Part shown: piece by piece, positions 50,208 to 58,047 of the stretch
Position numbering within the stretch: the first letter of the stretch is position 1
Layout of the letters: every line of letters starts with the position of its first letter
Origin: Palsa-513 sp036510225
GTDB taxonomy: Bacteria > Actinomycetota > Thermoleophilia > Solirubrobacterales > Solirubrobacteraceae
DNA length: 64,000 bases
Direction: 5' to 3'
Assembly (NCBI GenBank): GCA_036510225.1
Contig: DATCEH010000008.1
Span: 1-64,000 of the forward strand
Notes under the pieces: generated by a model
What the model saw: the letters and a program-made list of their open reading frames with translations, nothing else
Database searches by the model: none
Told to the model about the DNA's origin: nothing
Program-made: the position numbers and the translations under genes

Positions 50208-51059
50208 TCACTTCTTGCCGAGGTCAGTCTGATGTGCGTCGAGTAGGCGGGCGGCCTCGCCGGCCAGCGCGGAAATGCCGCGAAGATCTTGGATGACCTG
50301 AGCTAGCGAGCTTCCTGGGTCCGTATGAGCCTCGGCGGCGTCGGAAACCGCTCGCATCGTGCGCCCCTCGAACTCCCAAGCTAAGTCGAGGGTCTGCCAG
50401 AGCTTCTCTACGGCTGTCGCGCCAGCGCCTGCAAGCAGTGTGCCGAGTTTCTCGGCGTTCTGCTGAGATGCCTCTGGACCTCGGCGGCAGATGAACGCGT
50501 TCCAGCGTTTGTCGAGTGCATCTCGACCGTCCGCGTCGAGGCTTGCCAGGCGGTGCGCCGGGTCAACGCCGAGCGCCCTAACGAGAAAGAGGTTCTTCAG
50601 CTGTGCGATACCGGGCTCGGCCAAGCCGTGACCAGCGGGCAGCCCGAACCGCGAGAAGTTGGTGCCGCCCGCTGACGCCGCGACGTCGTCTGCCTCTGCA
50701 GGCGTGATGATGGCAAACAGCAGGCGACCACGACCGCCGCTTCGGTCGGGCCGATTGCCATACGCGGTCGGGATGTGGCAGTCATCCGACAGCAGCAATG
50801 CCCGACCCGGAAGGTTCATTGTGTCGCGGTGCTCGCGACCTTCGCGCTCGCGTCCCGAGCGGCCGTGGGCACGCAGGATGTCGCCGGCCAAAGGGAGCTT
50901 CTCGCTCGGCTCAGCGTAAAACGCGCCAGTCAAGGGCGCCTTCGGCGGAAACGCCGCCGTCGCCAAGCGAACGGCGTCACCCTGGAGATGCACGTCGAAC
51001 AGGTACGGGGCTTCGAAGATGTCGCCGAACAGCACTTCGGGCCGCGGCTTGACGTACAC
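50208..51059 (-). CDS. Uncharacterised accessory protein (second gene of cassette)
   Basis: A 283-aa soluble protein that I do not recognise. It starts GTG (MYVKPRPEVLFGDIFEAPYLFDVHL). Notable is a buried-strand plus acidic-Cys motif RALLLSDDCHIPTAYG followed by RLLFAIITPAE, then a helical C-terminus with a long amphipathic stretch. The SDDC motif resembles the S/T-x-D-C motif in other uncharacterised accessory proteins but no function is established. It lies 8 bp after the first gene of the cassette and is probably co-transcribed. Confidence 0.65.
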   Translation of the reverse strand: MYVKPRPEVLFGDIFEAPYLFDVHLQGDAVRLATAAFPPKAPLTGAFYAEPSEKLPLAGDILRAHGRSGREREGREHRDTMNLPGRALLLSDDCHIPTAYGNRPDRSGGRGRLLFAIITPAEADDVAASAGGTNFSRFGLPAGHGLAEPGIAQLKNLFLVRALGVDPAHRLASLDADGRDALDKRWNAFICRRGPEASQQNAEKLGTLLAGAGATAVEKLWQTLDLAWEFEGRTMRAVSDAAEAHTDPGSSLAQVIQDLRGISALAGEAARLLDAHQTDLGKK

Positions 51060-51067
51060 CGTGTCGG

Positions 51068-51934
51068 CTAGACGCGGCGTCTGTGGGCGAGCAACTCGGC
51101 TGCTGCCCGGCGTCCTGAGGCGGCACCGGCAAGTGAGAACGACGTCGCGACCGCTTCTCGCGGGCGGTCGCTATCCCAATAGGCGGCGTCAAAGGAGAAA
51201 GCTTGTGCCCTGCGCTGGGTATCCAGCAGCGTCTCGCTCCAGTCACCATCGGTCACGGCGGACCAGTCCAGTCCAGGGGACTCGGTCAGGGTCGCGTGGG
51301 TTTCAAGGGCGGGCATAACAAAGTCCATTCCAGTTCCCATGACCGTTACATGCTCGACGGCCACAGCGCTGCCTTTGTGCATGGGGGCTGCGACTCGGTT
51401 AGACGAGAAGCGCTCCTTGCGTTCGGTCAACGCAATGACGTACATGTCAGCGGACCGTCGGTCGACACGCCCAAACTCACTGGAGAAGCGAACACCCCAC
51501 TCTGCCAACTCGTCTTCGGCGTCGCTTACTACCGCCCCCCACTCCAAGACCGCGGGCTCTGCGAGGTCTGCAAGTCGTTGTACCACGGTGTCGAAGCGCC
51601 AGACAGGGAGTCGCTGAGCGTGAACGACCTCGGCTACAGACTGCTGCAGACCGGCGGCGAGGTCCTGGAAGGCCGCGGAGGCGAATACCTTCGCCGTAAG
51701 ACGCTCGATGCGCTCCAAAGCGCGCGGAGCTTGAAGCACCCCATCCAGCAAGCCTGCCACGGCGAACATGGGATAGACGCCCGTCCGGATGCGGTCCACC
51801 CTCGGGAGCCAGTGCGGGGCGGGAAGCCGATGGGCCTGTTGAAGTCGCTGGCGCTGGCGCTGGGCGCGCGGTCCTCCACCGAGGAAGGTCTCAATCTCGT
51901 GGTGGGTGACAAATGCCGGCAGAGCTTGGGCCAT
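51068..51934 (-). CDS. Uncharacterised accessory protein (first gene of cassette)
   Basis: A 288-aa soluble protein, start MAQALPAFVTHHEIETFLGG. The N-terminal ~85 residues are very Arg/Gln-rich and helical (GPRAQRQRQRLQQAHRLPAP) and might bind nucleic acid. The C-terminal part is alpha/beta with ADMYVIALTERKERFSSN and VEHVTVMGTGMDFVMPALETHA. No family recognised. Two copies of a 13-bp palindrome lie just upstream of the ATG, implying a dedicated repressor site. Gene order, tight spacing and operators suggest a self-contained module such as a TA or defence system; this is inference. Confidence 0.65.
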   Translation of the reverse strand: MAQALPAFVTHHEIETFLGGGPRAQRQRQRLQQAHRLPAPHWLPRVDRIRTGVYPMFAVAGLLDGVLQAPRALERIERLTAKVFASAAFQDLAAGLQQSVAEVVHAQRLPVWRFDTVVQRLADLAEPAVLEWGAVVSDAEDELAEWGVRFSSEFGRVDRRSADMYVIALTERKERFSSNRVAAPMHKGSAVAVEHVTVMGTGMDFVMPALETHATLTESPGLDWSAVTDGDWSETLLDTQRRAQAFSFDAAYWDSDRPREAVATSFSLAGAASGRRAAAELLAHRRRV

Positions 51935-51952
51935 AGCGGAAGTGTAGTGCAA

Positions 51953-51989
51953 CGACAGAATGTCGTGACGACGCGACGACAATACGTCG
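51953..51989. promoter_or_regulatory. Paired operator-like palindromes CGAC-N5-GTCG
   Basis: Two 13-bp inverted repeats with identical arms and different centres: 51953-51965 (CGACAGAATGTCG) and 51977-51989 (CGACAATACGTCG). Start-to-start spacing is 24 bp. They lie 19-55 bp upstream of the ATG of the uncharacterised cassette (minus strand), over the expected promoter. Confidence 0.7.
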
Positions 51990-52299
51990 CCTTCAGAACA
52001 ATCCAGACTTGGTCCGCGGGTCGCAGCCCCAAGGAAGCTGCGCGACCGGGGCAGCCTGACCCCCGCCGTCTCCGCCGTCCCCGATGCGGGCATTGTCGTC
52101 GTGGAACTCAAGGACGGACGCAGACTTTCAGGCTGTCCGCGCATCGGCCCGCAGCACCGCGATAAGCACCATCTCCCTTTCCGAGGACCCGACCGGCGCT
52201 CCACAAATCTGAACGGGAGCGCGCCGCTCCGAACAACCTCGCCGCGGTTCAGACCTCGCCGTACACCGACCTATCCGTGGAACGCGAGTAGCCTCAAGG
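51990..52299. other. Intergenic region between divergent accessory genes
   Basis: About 310 bp between the cassette promoter and the nuclease-like pseudogene. Presumably holds the promoter for the latter. No gene supported, no clear repeat. Confidence 0.35.
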
Positions 52300-53009
52300 A
52301 TGATGTCCGCGCGTGTCGATGATACCGGCGCTGCCCACGCCGGCAGCCAGCTCCAGACCCAGCTTTACGTCAATCAGCGGCCCGGACAGCTCGACGACGC
52401 AATCCGCGCCGAGTTCACCGACCTCGCTGAGGCGACCTTCACGTGGCGAAGCCCGCTCGCGGCTGACGGCTACGCGGAGTACTGGGACAAGGCGTTCCTT
52501 GAACAGGTCGGCCTCCGCCACCACGCCTCGGACCTGAAAGCGTTCTGGCCGACGGGCGGCCCGCATTGGGATGCACTCGCGACCGTGCAGCTGCCTGGTG
52601 GCGACCGGCCGGGCGTCCTACTTGGTGAGGGCAAGAGCTACCCCGGTGAACTCTACGGTTCCGGGTGCCAGGCGAAACCGAACTCGGTATCGCGCACGCT
52701 CATCGAGAAGTCGCTCGCCAAGACTCAGGAGCTACTCGGCGTCAGAACGAAGACTCCCGATGACTGGTGCGGGCCGCTCTACAGAACGCCAACCGCCTCG
52801 CGCACGTCTACTGGCTGCGCTCTCGCGGCGTGCGCGCCTGGCTCGCGCACCTCCTGTTCGTGGACGACCCCCACGGGAAGACGACTGCCGGCGAGTGGGA
52901 GCTCTCGCTCAAGCAGGCAGACGACGAACTCGGCCTCACCGGACTTGCAGTGCCGGCGGCCGGTCACGTGCTGCTCCCGGCAGGAACCCGGGAAGAGCTG
53001 CTCGCGTAG
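52300..53009 (+). pseudogene. PD-(D/E)XK-nuclease-like protein with one frameshift
   Basis: The first part (52300-52782) encodes a conserved-looking protein with HWDALATVQLPGGDRPGVLLGEGKSYPGEL, where D...E-x-K fits a PD-(D/E)XK core. Losing one base near 52782 (CTCTAC then AGAAC) shifts the frame. In the next phase it continues QNANRLAHVYWLRSRGVRAWLAHLLFVDDPHGKTTAGEWELSL to a stop at 53009. The joined product of about 236 aa resembles uncharacterised nuclease-superfamily proteins with a 'YQxANRLAHLYFLR' motif. A sequencing error is possible. Confidence 0.8.
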
Positions 53010-53135
53010 GGCGCCGGCCCGGCCCGACCCTCCGACGGCTCCCCCGTCGACCCGGTGAGCCGCAACCCGCGACTTTCCGGCCCCGGCCGCCGTGCCCCGC
53101 GGGCGCATCCCCAGCATCCGCGGGCTCCTACGGCT

Positions 53136-53157
53136 GAGCGCCCCGTCAGGGGCGCTC
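53136..53157 (+). terminator. Hairpin downstream of the nuclease-like gene
   Basis: Perfect 9-bp stem (53136-53144 with 53149-53157) and 4-nt GTCA loop, about 130 bp after the nuclease-like reading frame. No T-tract. Could equally be an end of the repeat cluster that follows. Confidence 0.5.
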
Positions 53158-53440
53158 AGAAACCGGGCTACATCGAGGTTGGGGAGAAACCGGGCAGCAT
53201 CAGGGCCGTTCTTGGGTGAGTTCCCGAAACCTGCTGATTTGCAGGCGAATCTCGCGCCAATAACCGGGCAACAACGAGGGCAACAGCGCCGGCGGGACGT
53301 GGCCCTTGCTGTGGCCCGGTATGAAAATTTGGCTTGCTAGAGCCAAATTTGCAGTTGTGGCCCGGTTGCCGATTTTGTGTGTGGCCCGGTTTTGCTGGCA
53401 GGACCTGGCAGGCCGCAACCCGAGAAACCGGGCCACATCT
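53158..53440. repeat. Cluster of direct and inverted ACCGGGCnACA repeats
   Basis: At least eight copies of a word close to 'aaaccgggccaca' in both orientations: forward at about 53160, 53188, 53262 and 53426; reverse ('tgtggcccggttt') at about 53308, 53356 and 53380. A perfect 10-bp hairpin, 53325-53334 with 53341-53350, lies in the middle. The local base composition is more AT-rich than the surroundings. Arrays like this are typical of ends of larger transposons (IS21-like) where transposase binds repeatedly, but no such transposase is present. Confidence 0.7.
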
Positions 53441-53469
53441 GAAAACTCCCTGCATATTGGCACTATTTT

Positions 53470-54981
53470 GTAGGCGTTCAGAGGGGTCAGGGGGACATAA
53501 CTCGCCAGCGTCGAATCCCGGGGTGTGGAGCGGGCGGATGCAGCGGCGATTTATGACGCGGGGCGCGAGGTCGTCATCGAGGTTCTGTTGCGGATGGATC
53601 GCCAGATCGAGGTGTTGACCGGGCAGGTCGCGCGTCAGGGTGAGCGGATCGCGGTGCTGGAGGCGAAACTGGCGGCGAACTCGCGTAATTCGTCGCGGCC
53701 GCCGAGCACCGACAAGCCGGCGAAGGCGCCAAAGCTGGCGAAGGAGCGGTCGCCGCGCATGCCGGGCGGTCAGTCCGGGCACCAGGGTCACGGCCGGGAG
53801 TTGCTGCCGACTGCGGCCGTGGATGAGGTCATCGAGCATTGGCCACTCTTGTGCGGGTGCGGCCACTTGTTCACCGAGGGCGAGCGGGTAGCGGTCGGGC
53901 CGGTGGCGCGTCATCAAATTGAGGAACTGCCGCGTATCGCGGTCAGGGTGATCGAGCATCAATGCCCCAGGGTGAGTTGCCCAGACTGCGGCGGCTCGCC
54001 ACGCGCCGATCTACCGCCCGTGGTCGCCGGCAGCGCGTTCGGGCCGCGCTTTCAGGCCGCCGTTGCGGCGCTCGTCGTGCGCAACCGTGTCTCGCGCCTG
54101 GACGCCGTCGAGCTCTTGGAGGAGCTCTTCGGTGCGAGGATCAGTACCGGCGCGATCGAGGCGATCCTCACACGGACCGCTGACGCGCTCGAGGAGCCGT
54201 GCCGCGACCTGCTTGAGCATGTCCAGGCCAGCACGGCGCTGAACATCGACGAGACGGGGTGGCGCCTGAAGGGCGCCCAGCGAGCGTTGTGGGGCGCGTT
54301 CACCGACCGCCTCGCCGTCTTTCAGATCCGCGCGGACCGTCACGAGGATCATGCCCGCGCCCTGCTCACCGGGCATCGGGGTGTCGTGACATCTGATCGC
54401 TGGTGGGCCTACAACCACCTCCCGTTGACTCGACGCCAGGTCTGCTGGAGCCATCTGCGCCGTGACTTCCAGGCCCAAGCAGAAGGCCTCGACGCGCAGG
54501 CCGAACTCGGCAAAGCCGGACTCCAGGTCTGCGAGACGGTGTTCGCCGCGTTCCAAGCTTTCCAGGACACCAACGACCGCGACGAGCTCAGACGCCGAAT
54601 CCGCGCCGCGCAACGCGAACTCAAGCCCATCCTGCGCCGCTACTGCGGCAAAGCACCAAGAAACAAGCGCACCCGTGGCCTCGCCCGAAACCTCCTGAAA
54701 GTCTGGCCCGCACTGTGGACGTTCGCCCGGATCCCGGGCGTCACACCGACCAACAACCACGCCGAGCGCGGCCTCCGCGGAGCCGTGATCGCCCGCAAAC
54801 TCTCGCTCGGCAGCCAATCCGTCGATGGGGAGACGCGCACCGCACGCCTCCTCACGGCCTCGATCACCTGCCGCCTACAACAGCGCAGCCTCTTCGACTA
54901 CCTCACCGACCTTCACGCCGCCCACGGCATCGGCGCTCCAGTTCCCCTGCTCACCTGAGCCGAGGGGGACTGAACGCCTAC
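53470..54981 (+). mobile_element. IS66-family insertion sequence, single-gene type
   Basis: A 1512-bp element bounded by perfect 12-bp inverted repeats, GTAGGCGTTCAG at 53470-53481 and its complement at 54970-54981; IS66 ends typically begin GTAAGCG. It carries only a TnpC-like transposase without tnpA and tnpB, like the ISBst12 subgroup. I see no clean 8-bp target duplication (left flank ...actatttt, right flank ggtatttg...), so the site has been altered or the ends recombined. Confidence 0.88.
53525..54958 (+). CDS. tnpC: IS66-family transposase (TnpC type)
   Basis: A 477-aa transposase. N-terminal coiled coil (QIEVLTGQVARQGERIAVLEAKL), then NSRNSSRPPSTDKP, a diagnostic IS66 motif. A zinc finger follows (LLCGCGHLFTEG and CPRVSCPDCGG). 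The DDE core has NIDETGWRLKG (first Asp), VVTSDRWWAYN (second Asp) and NNHAERGLRGAVIARKLS (Glu), and an IS66 C-terminal segment LLTASITCRLQQRSLFDYL. Appears intact and full length, so the element may be active. Confidence 0.95.
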   Translation: MERADAAAIYDAGREVVIEVLLRMDRQIEVLTGQVARQGERIAVLEAKLAANSRNSSRPPSTDKPAKAPKLAKERSPRMPGGQSGHQGHGRELLPTAAVDEVIEHWPLLCGCGHLFTEGERVAVGPVARHQIEELPRIAVRVIEHQCPRVSCPDCGGSPRADLPPVVAGSAFGPRFQAAVAALVVRNRVSRLDAVELLEELFGARISTGAIEAILTRTADALEEPCRDLLEHVQASTALNIDETGWRLKGAQRALWGAFTDRLAVFQIRADRHEDHARALLTGHRGVVTSDRWWAYNHLPLTRRQVCWSHLRRDFQAQAEGLDAQAELGKAGLQVCETVFAAFQAFQDTNDRDELRRRIRAAQRELKPILRRYCGKAPRNKRTRGLARNLLKVWPALWTFARIPGVTPTNNHAERGLRGAVIARKLSLGSQSVDGETRTARLLTASITCRLQQRSLFDYLTDLHAAHGIGAPVPLLT

Positions 54982-55322
54982 GGTATTTGATTCAAGCGGT
55001 CCCCGCCGATAGCAGGCAAAGGTACCGAATGGGTACCGAAACCGGCGGTCGATTCGCGTCCAAGCGCGGCCCCGCCGCCACCGTCTCGCGAGGTGCCGCC
55101 GGCTGACTCCTTCTCAGTGGGCGCAAGCGCTTCGGTCGGCAACGCGAGTCGGACCGGACGACCGCATCGTCGCCTTGCGGTTCCGAGGGGGATCTCGCGG
55201 TGACGCGGGACCGGCGCTCGGAGGTCGCGGGCAGCGTTGCCCCAGATCGCGTGGTTCGCGCCCTCGCGAAGAACCTCGCATCCGTGTGCGCGCAGGTGAA
55301 CTTCGAGCTCGCGCCGCTTCAA
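54978..55322 (-). CDS. hicA: HicA-type toxin with abnormal C-terminus
   Basis: A 114-aa frame starting at a TTG that overlaps the HicB stop (TTGA). The core LKRRELEVHLRAHGCEVLREGANHAIWGN and VPRHREIPLGTAR is HicA-like mRNA interferase, with the catalytic His in NHAIW. Normal HicA is 60-85 aa. Here, after GTAR, the expected AICRQL-type ending is replaced by RRCGRPVRLALPTEALAP and ~50 unrelated residues running into the right end of the IS66 element, so a late frameshift or rearrangement is likely. Confidence 0.75.
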   Translation of the reverse strand: MKRRELEVHLRAHGCEVLREGANHAIWGNAARDLRAPVPRHREIPLGTARRRCGRPVRLALPTEALAPTEKESAGGTSRDGGGGAALGRESTAGFGTHSVPLPAIGGDRLNQIP

Positions 55323-55552
55323 GCGGCGAGGCTGATCGTCAGCGACTCGACGTGGCCGCCGCCGATCGCCGGCTCTCGGCCCTCTTCGCGGTAGGACGCA
55401 ATCATCTCGCGCGCCGCGTCCAGCAGCATCTCGCGCGCTTCCTCGACCGTACGCCCGCAGGTCACGACGGCAGGCCACTCCGCGAGCTGCGCCATCGTCC
55501 AGCCGTCCTCGTCGGGCGTGAACACGGCCGTCAGCGTCATCGAATCGCTCAT
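55319..55552 (-). CDS. hicB: HicB-type antitoxin
   Basis: A 77-aa protein, start MSDSMTLTAVFTPDEDGWTMAQLAEWPAVVTCGRTVEEAREML. This is the partial RNase H fold of HicB, with the conserved DEDGW and a following helix (LLDAAREMIASYREEGREP). It is the short form, without a C-terminal DNA-binding domain. First gene of the pair; the toxin start overlaps its stop, ensuring co-translation. Confidence 0.87.
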   Translation of the reverse strand: MSDSMTLTAVFTPDEDGWTMAQLAEWPAVVTCGRTVEEAREMLLDAAREMIASYREEGREPAIGGGHVESLTISLAA

Positions 55553-56014
55553 CAGAGACCAAGTATGCACCCGGGCGGGCTGATCTTGCCAACTGAGGCA
55601 GGCCGATTTAACCGCGGCCTGACCGGGGGCGGCGAGCACCGCGCTGTCCTGTCCCGGGTCCGGAACGTCGACCGCCGAGCCTGGAGGCCGGGTTATCGAG
55701 GCTGGCGGTCTATCGATGATCCTCGGCATTGTCGATGCCCGGCACCTAGACCGACGTGATCCAAGGCTCGCGTGACGGCGCTGATCTGACCCGTGTGCCT
55801 ACGCGCCGGCGCCGGCCGCAGCCAGGAGCAAGCCGGAGGGCGGGAGCCCTCGACTGCTCTCGGCAGCCGTCCGTGAGCGTCGCCGCGGACGGTCGGTTTG
55901 CTCAGTTCGACGTTGTCGGGCTTACGATCGCGTCGGCGACAACCCGATCATCCGGCGTCGGACCAGCGCTGTGGCCTGTTCCACTCGCGCGATCATGACG
56001 TCGCCCAGGCGATC
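55553..56014. other. Region with no supported gene
   Basis: About 460 bp upstream of hicBA. Short frames only, none with recognisable domains. Probably contains the hicB promoter and debris from earlier insertions. Confidence 0.35.
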
Positions 56015-56275
56015 ACGCACCTCGGTCGCCGGGGGTAGGAACGTGATCGTGTCGGCTGCTGCTCGGGCTCATGGTCTCCTGCCCGTTGGCGGCGTAGATC
56101 ACGTCAGGATCTAGGTCGACGTCTTTCGGCCAGACGAGTGTCCCGGTTTCCTCATCAACGCTCACCTAACCGAACTTGGCCGGATCGCGGAGCGGCGCGA
56201 ACGCCGCCGTGTCGAGCAGAGGAGCGATGTTCACGTCGCGCACGTCGCTGTCGGCGAACACGATGCGGCAGACGA
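56015..56275 (-). pseudogene. DUF2442 protein remnant with internal stop
   Basis: The minus strand reads CRIVFADSDVRDVNIAPLLDTAAFAPLRDPAKFG, stop (TAG at 56167-56169), then in the same frame VSVDEETGTLVWPKDVDLDPDVIYAANG. The pattern F-A-D-x-x-V-R-D-V-x-x-x-P-L-L, F-x-P-L-R-D and T-G-T-x-x-W-P-x-x-x-D-L-D-P-D-V-x-Y is that of DUF2442, normally one ~80-aa protein. The stop replaces what is usually Gln or Glu before V-x-V-D, so a single nonsense change broke it; no start is visible. Confidence 0.8.
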
Positions 56276-56368
56276 CAGAGGGACGCCGGGGCTGGATCCG
56301 TGCATCTCGTCAGAGCACGACGAGCCGGCGCGCGACTCGTCCAAGGGCCCCATGGCTCGGTTCGCGCC

Positions 56369-56695
56369 TCAATGCACGACGACGGGCGGCGTGCCGGCGC
56401 CGTTCTCGACTGGGATCAAGTGGTATTGCACGACGTAGCCCAGACTGTCTGCGTAGCGCTCGACGGTCGATATCTTCGCGTCGGTCGCCGTCGTCTCAAG
56501 CCTGGCCACCGAGGATTGCGACGTCGCCATCGCGGCGGCAACGGCCGTCTGCGACCGACGCTGTGCCTCGCGTCGCTCGGCGAGCGCGCGGAGCAGCTCG
56601 CGGCGTCGAACAGCGGCGGCGAGCAGACTAGGGAAGTCCGGGTTCCGCGCCGTGCGCTTGGCGATCATCTTGTCTAGAAAATCAGGCTCGGTCAT
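56369..56695 (-). CDS. higA: HigA-type helix-turn-helix antitoxin
   Basis: A 108-aa protein. The N-terminal DFLDKMIAKRTARNPDFPSLLAAAVRRREL precedes an Xre-type helix-turn-helix RRSQTAVAAAMATSQSSVARLETTATDAKISTVERYADSLGY. Follows its toxin gene on the same strand, the higBA order. A palindrome lies 20 bp upstream of its ATG. Reading frame intact. Confidence 0.88.
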   Translation of the reverse strand: MTEPDFLDKMIAKRTARNPDFPSLLAAAVRRRELLRALAERREAQRRSQTAVAAAMATSQSSVARLETTATDAKISTVERYADSLGYVVQYHLIPVENGAGTPPVVVH

Positions 56696-56714
56696 CAGCT
56701 CGTCCTCCGCAAAC

Positions 56715-56732
56715 GATACCGTTTACGGTATC
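56715..56732. promoter_or_regulatory. 18-bp operator palindrome GATACC-N6-GGTATC
   Basis: Inverted arms GATACC (56715-56720) and GGTATC (56727-56732) around GTTTAC; the whole is a palindrome except for the two central bases. It sits in the 64-bp gap between the higB and higA frames, just upstream of higA. Probable HigA binding site for autoregulation, or a site for an internal higA promoter. Confidence 0.75.
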
Positions 56733-56759
56733 CCATCTATGCGATAGGTGGGAGGGGAC

Positions 56760-57163
56760 TCATCGGTGGAGAGGCCGCCTTCCCTGCGCGACACGTTTCG
56801 CGTCGCCGCGCCGTCGCCAGTCCGCCAGGCGCCGCTTCGCAAGCTCGATCGTCCCGCGCGGCGTCTTCTGGGTCTTCTTCTTGAGCCCCTCCAACGCGAG
56901 CAGCACCTGACCACGACCGCCCTCCTCGGCGAACAGGATGCGGTGATCACGCGGTCGCCGTCTACCCGAACCTCCCAGATGTCGTCTTCAAGATGCCGGG
57001 CGGCGACCAGACCTTGCGTCCGCACCCCCTGCATCCCGGCCAAGACCGCGGCAGCGTCACCGTCGGAAAGGTCGTCGATGAACTCCTCGACCGGACTGCG
57101 ACCGGCGGCCGTCTCGTAGCCACGCCAGCGACGACGCGGGGCCGGTGGGCCGGACTCAACCAT
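56760..57163 (-). pseudogene. higB: HigB (Gp49-like) toxin with one frameshift
   Basis: The first part reads RRWRGYETAAGRSPVEEFIDDLSDGDAAAVLAGMQGVRTQGLVAARHLEDDIWEVRVDGDRV, an excellent match to RelE-superfamily HigB/Gp49 toxins. Near 56945 one base is missing. In the following phase it continues RILFAEEGGRGQVLLALEGLKKKTQKTPRGTIELAKRRLADWRRRG to a stop at 56760, exactly the expected C-terminus. So the toxin would be normal (~134 aa) without the shift. The antitoxin downstream is intact. Confidence 0.85.
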
Positions 57164-57181
57164 CCCAGCTTCGGCGCCGGC

Positions 57182-57790
57182 TCAATCGCCGAGCAGCTTG
57201 TCGAGTGCCGCGGGACTCGTCGCCCCGGTCTGCGCCTCGAGCAGCCGCGAGAGCTTGTCCGCCGCATCGTTCTGCGGCACGTGATGCACGTAGATCATCG
57301 TCGTCGCGATGTCTGCGTGGCCCATGTACGCCTTCACGTCTGACAGCGGGAAAGCCCGGACGGCGAGCGTGCCGAACGTGTGGCGCAGGTCGTGGCAGCG
57401 CAGATGCTCGATCCCAGCCGCCTCCAGCGCCCGGTAGTAGCGACGGCGCAGGGCCGAGTCCTCGAAGAACGTGCCGTTCGGCCCGGGGAACACGAGGTCG
57501 TTGACGCCGACGAGGTGGCCTCGCCGGCTGACCTCGTCGAGCACTCGCGCGACCTGGTCGATCATCGGCACCGCCCTCACCTGCCCGGCTTCGGCACGTC
57601 CTCGAGACCCATCGTGTACGACCGGCGCACGTGGATGATCCGCTTCGGAAAGTCGACGTCCCGCCAACGAAGCGCCCGCAGCTCGCCCAGACGCACACCC
57701 GAGAAGGCCGCCGTCGTGAAGATTGGGGTTCGAGACTGCCGGCCGAACACAGCGCAGTCGTCGTCGTCGCGAGTCGCGCCAAGACCGCAC
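57182..57790 (-). pseudogene. Tyrosine recombinase (integrase) remnant
   Basis: Only the catalytic half remains. IFTTAAFSGVRLGELRALRWRDVDF (first catalytic Arg) is followed by a frameshift near 57587. In the next phase GQVRAVPMIDQVARVL, FPGPNGTFFEDSALRRRYYRAL, LRCHDLRHTFGTLAVR (HxxR), DVKAYMGHADIATTMIYVHH (second His and Tyr) follow to the stop at 57182. The N-terminal core-binding domains are missing; the frame is lost where the vapB gene begins on the opposite strand. Marks a former integrated element. Confidence 0.85.
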
Positions 57791-57816
57791 ATGCGCGTGA
57801 TAGCATTTTGCAAGCA

Positions 57817-58047
57817 ATGGCCAATCTGCTTGTCCGTGATCTCCCTGACGATGTCCACGCGGCTCTCCAGCAGCGAGCTAAGCGGGACGGCCAGTCGCTG
57901 CAACAGTACGTCACGCGCGAGCTCACAAGAATCGCTCACCGGCCAAGCCTCGGCGAGGTGTTGGACCGGATCGAGCGACGCGCCGGCGGCACCGTCGGCC
58001 TCGCGCAGGCTCTCGATGACCTTGCCGAGGAGCGCTCGCGGGGTTGA
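57817..58047 (+). CDS. vapB: VapB/FitA-type antitoxin
   Basis: A 76-aa protein, MANLLVRDLPDDVHAALQQRAKRDGQSLQQYVTREL: ribbon-helix-helix domain (residues 1-40), then a C-terminal toxin-binding tail (LGEVLDRIERRAGG). The ATG follows an AT-rich stretch around 57800-57816 that likely holds the promoter. The stop overlaps the TTG start of the toxin. Confidence 0.9.
   Translation: MANLLVRDLPDDVHAALQQRAKRDGQSLQQYVTRELTRIAHRPSLGEVLDRIERRAGGTVGLAQALDDLAEERSRG

Noticed and set aside
53500..53525. tRNA-like T-loop sequence (gtcgaatcccgg)
   Set aside because: No acceptor or anticodon stem can be formed around it; it lies inside the IS66 left end.
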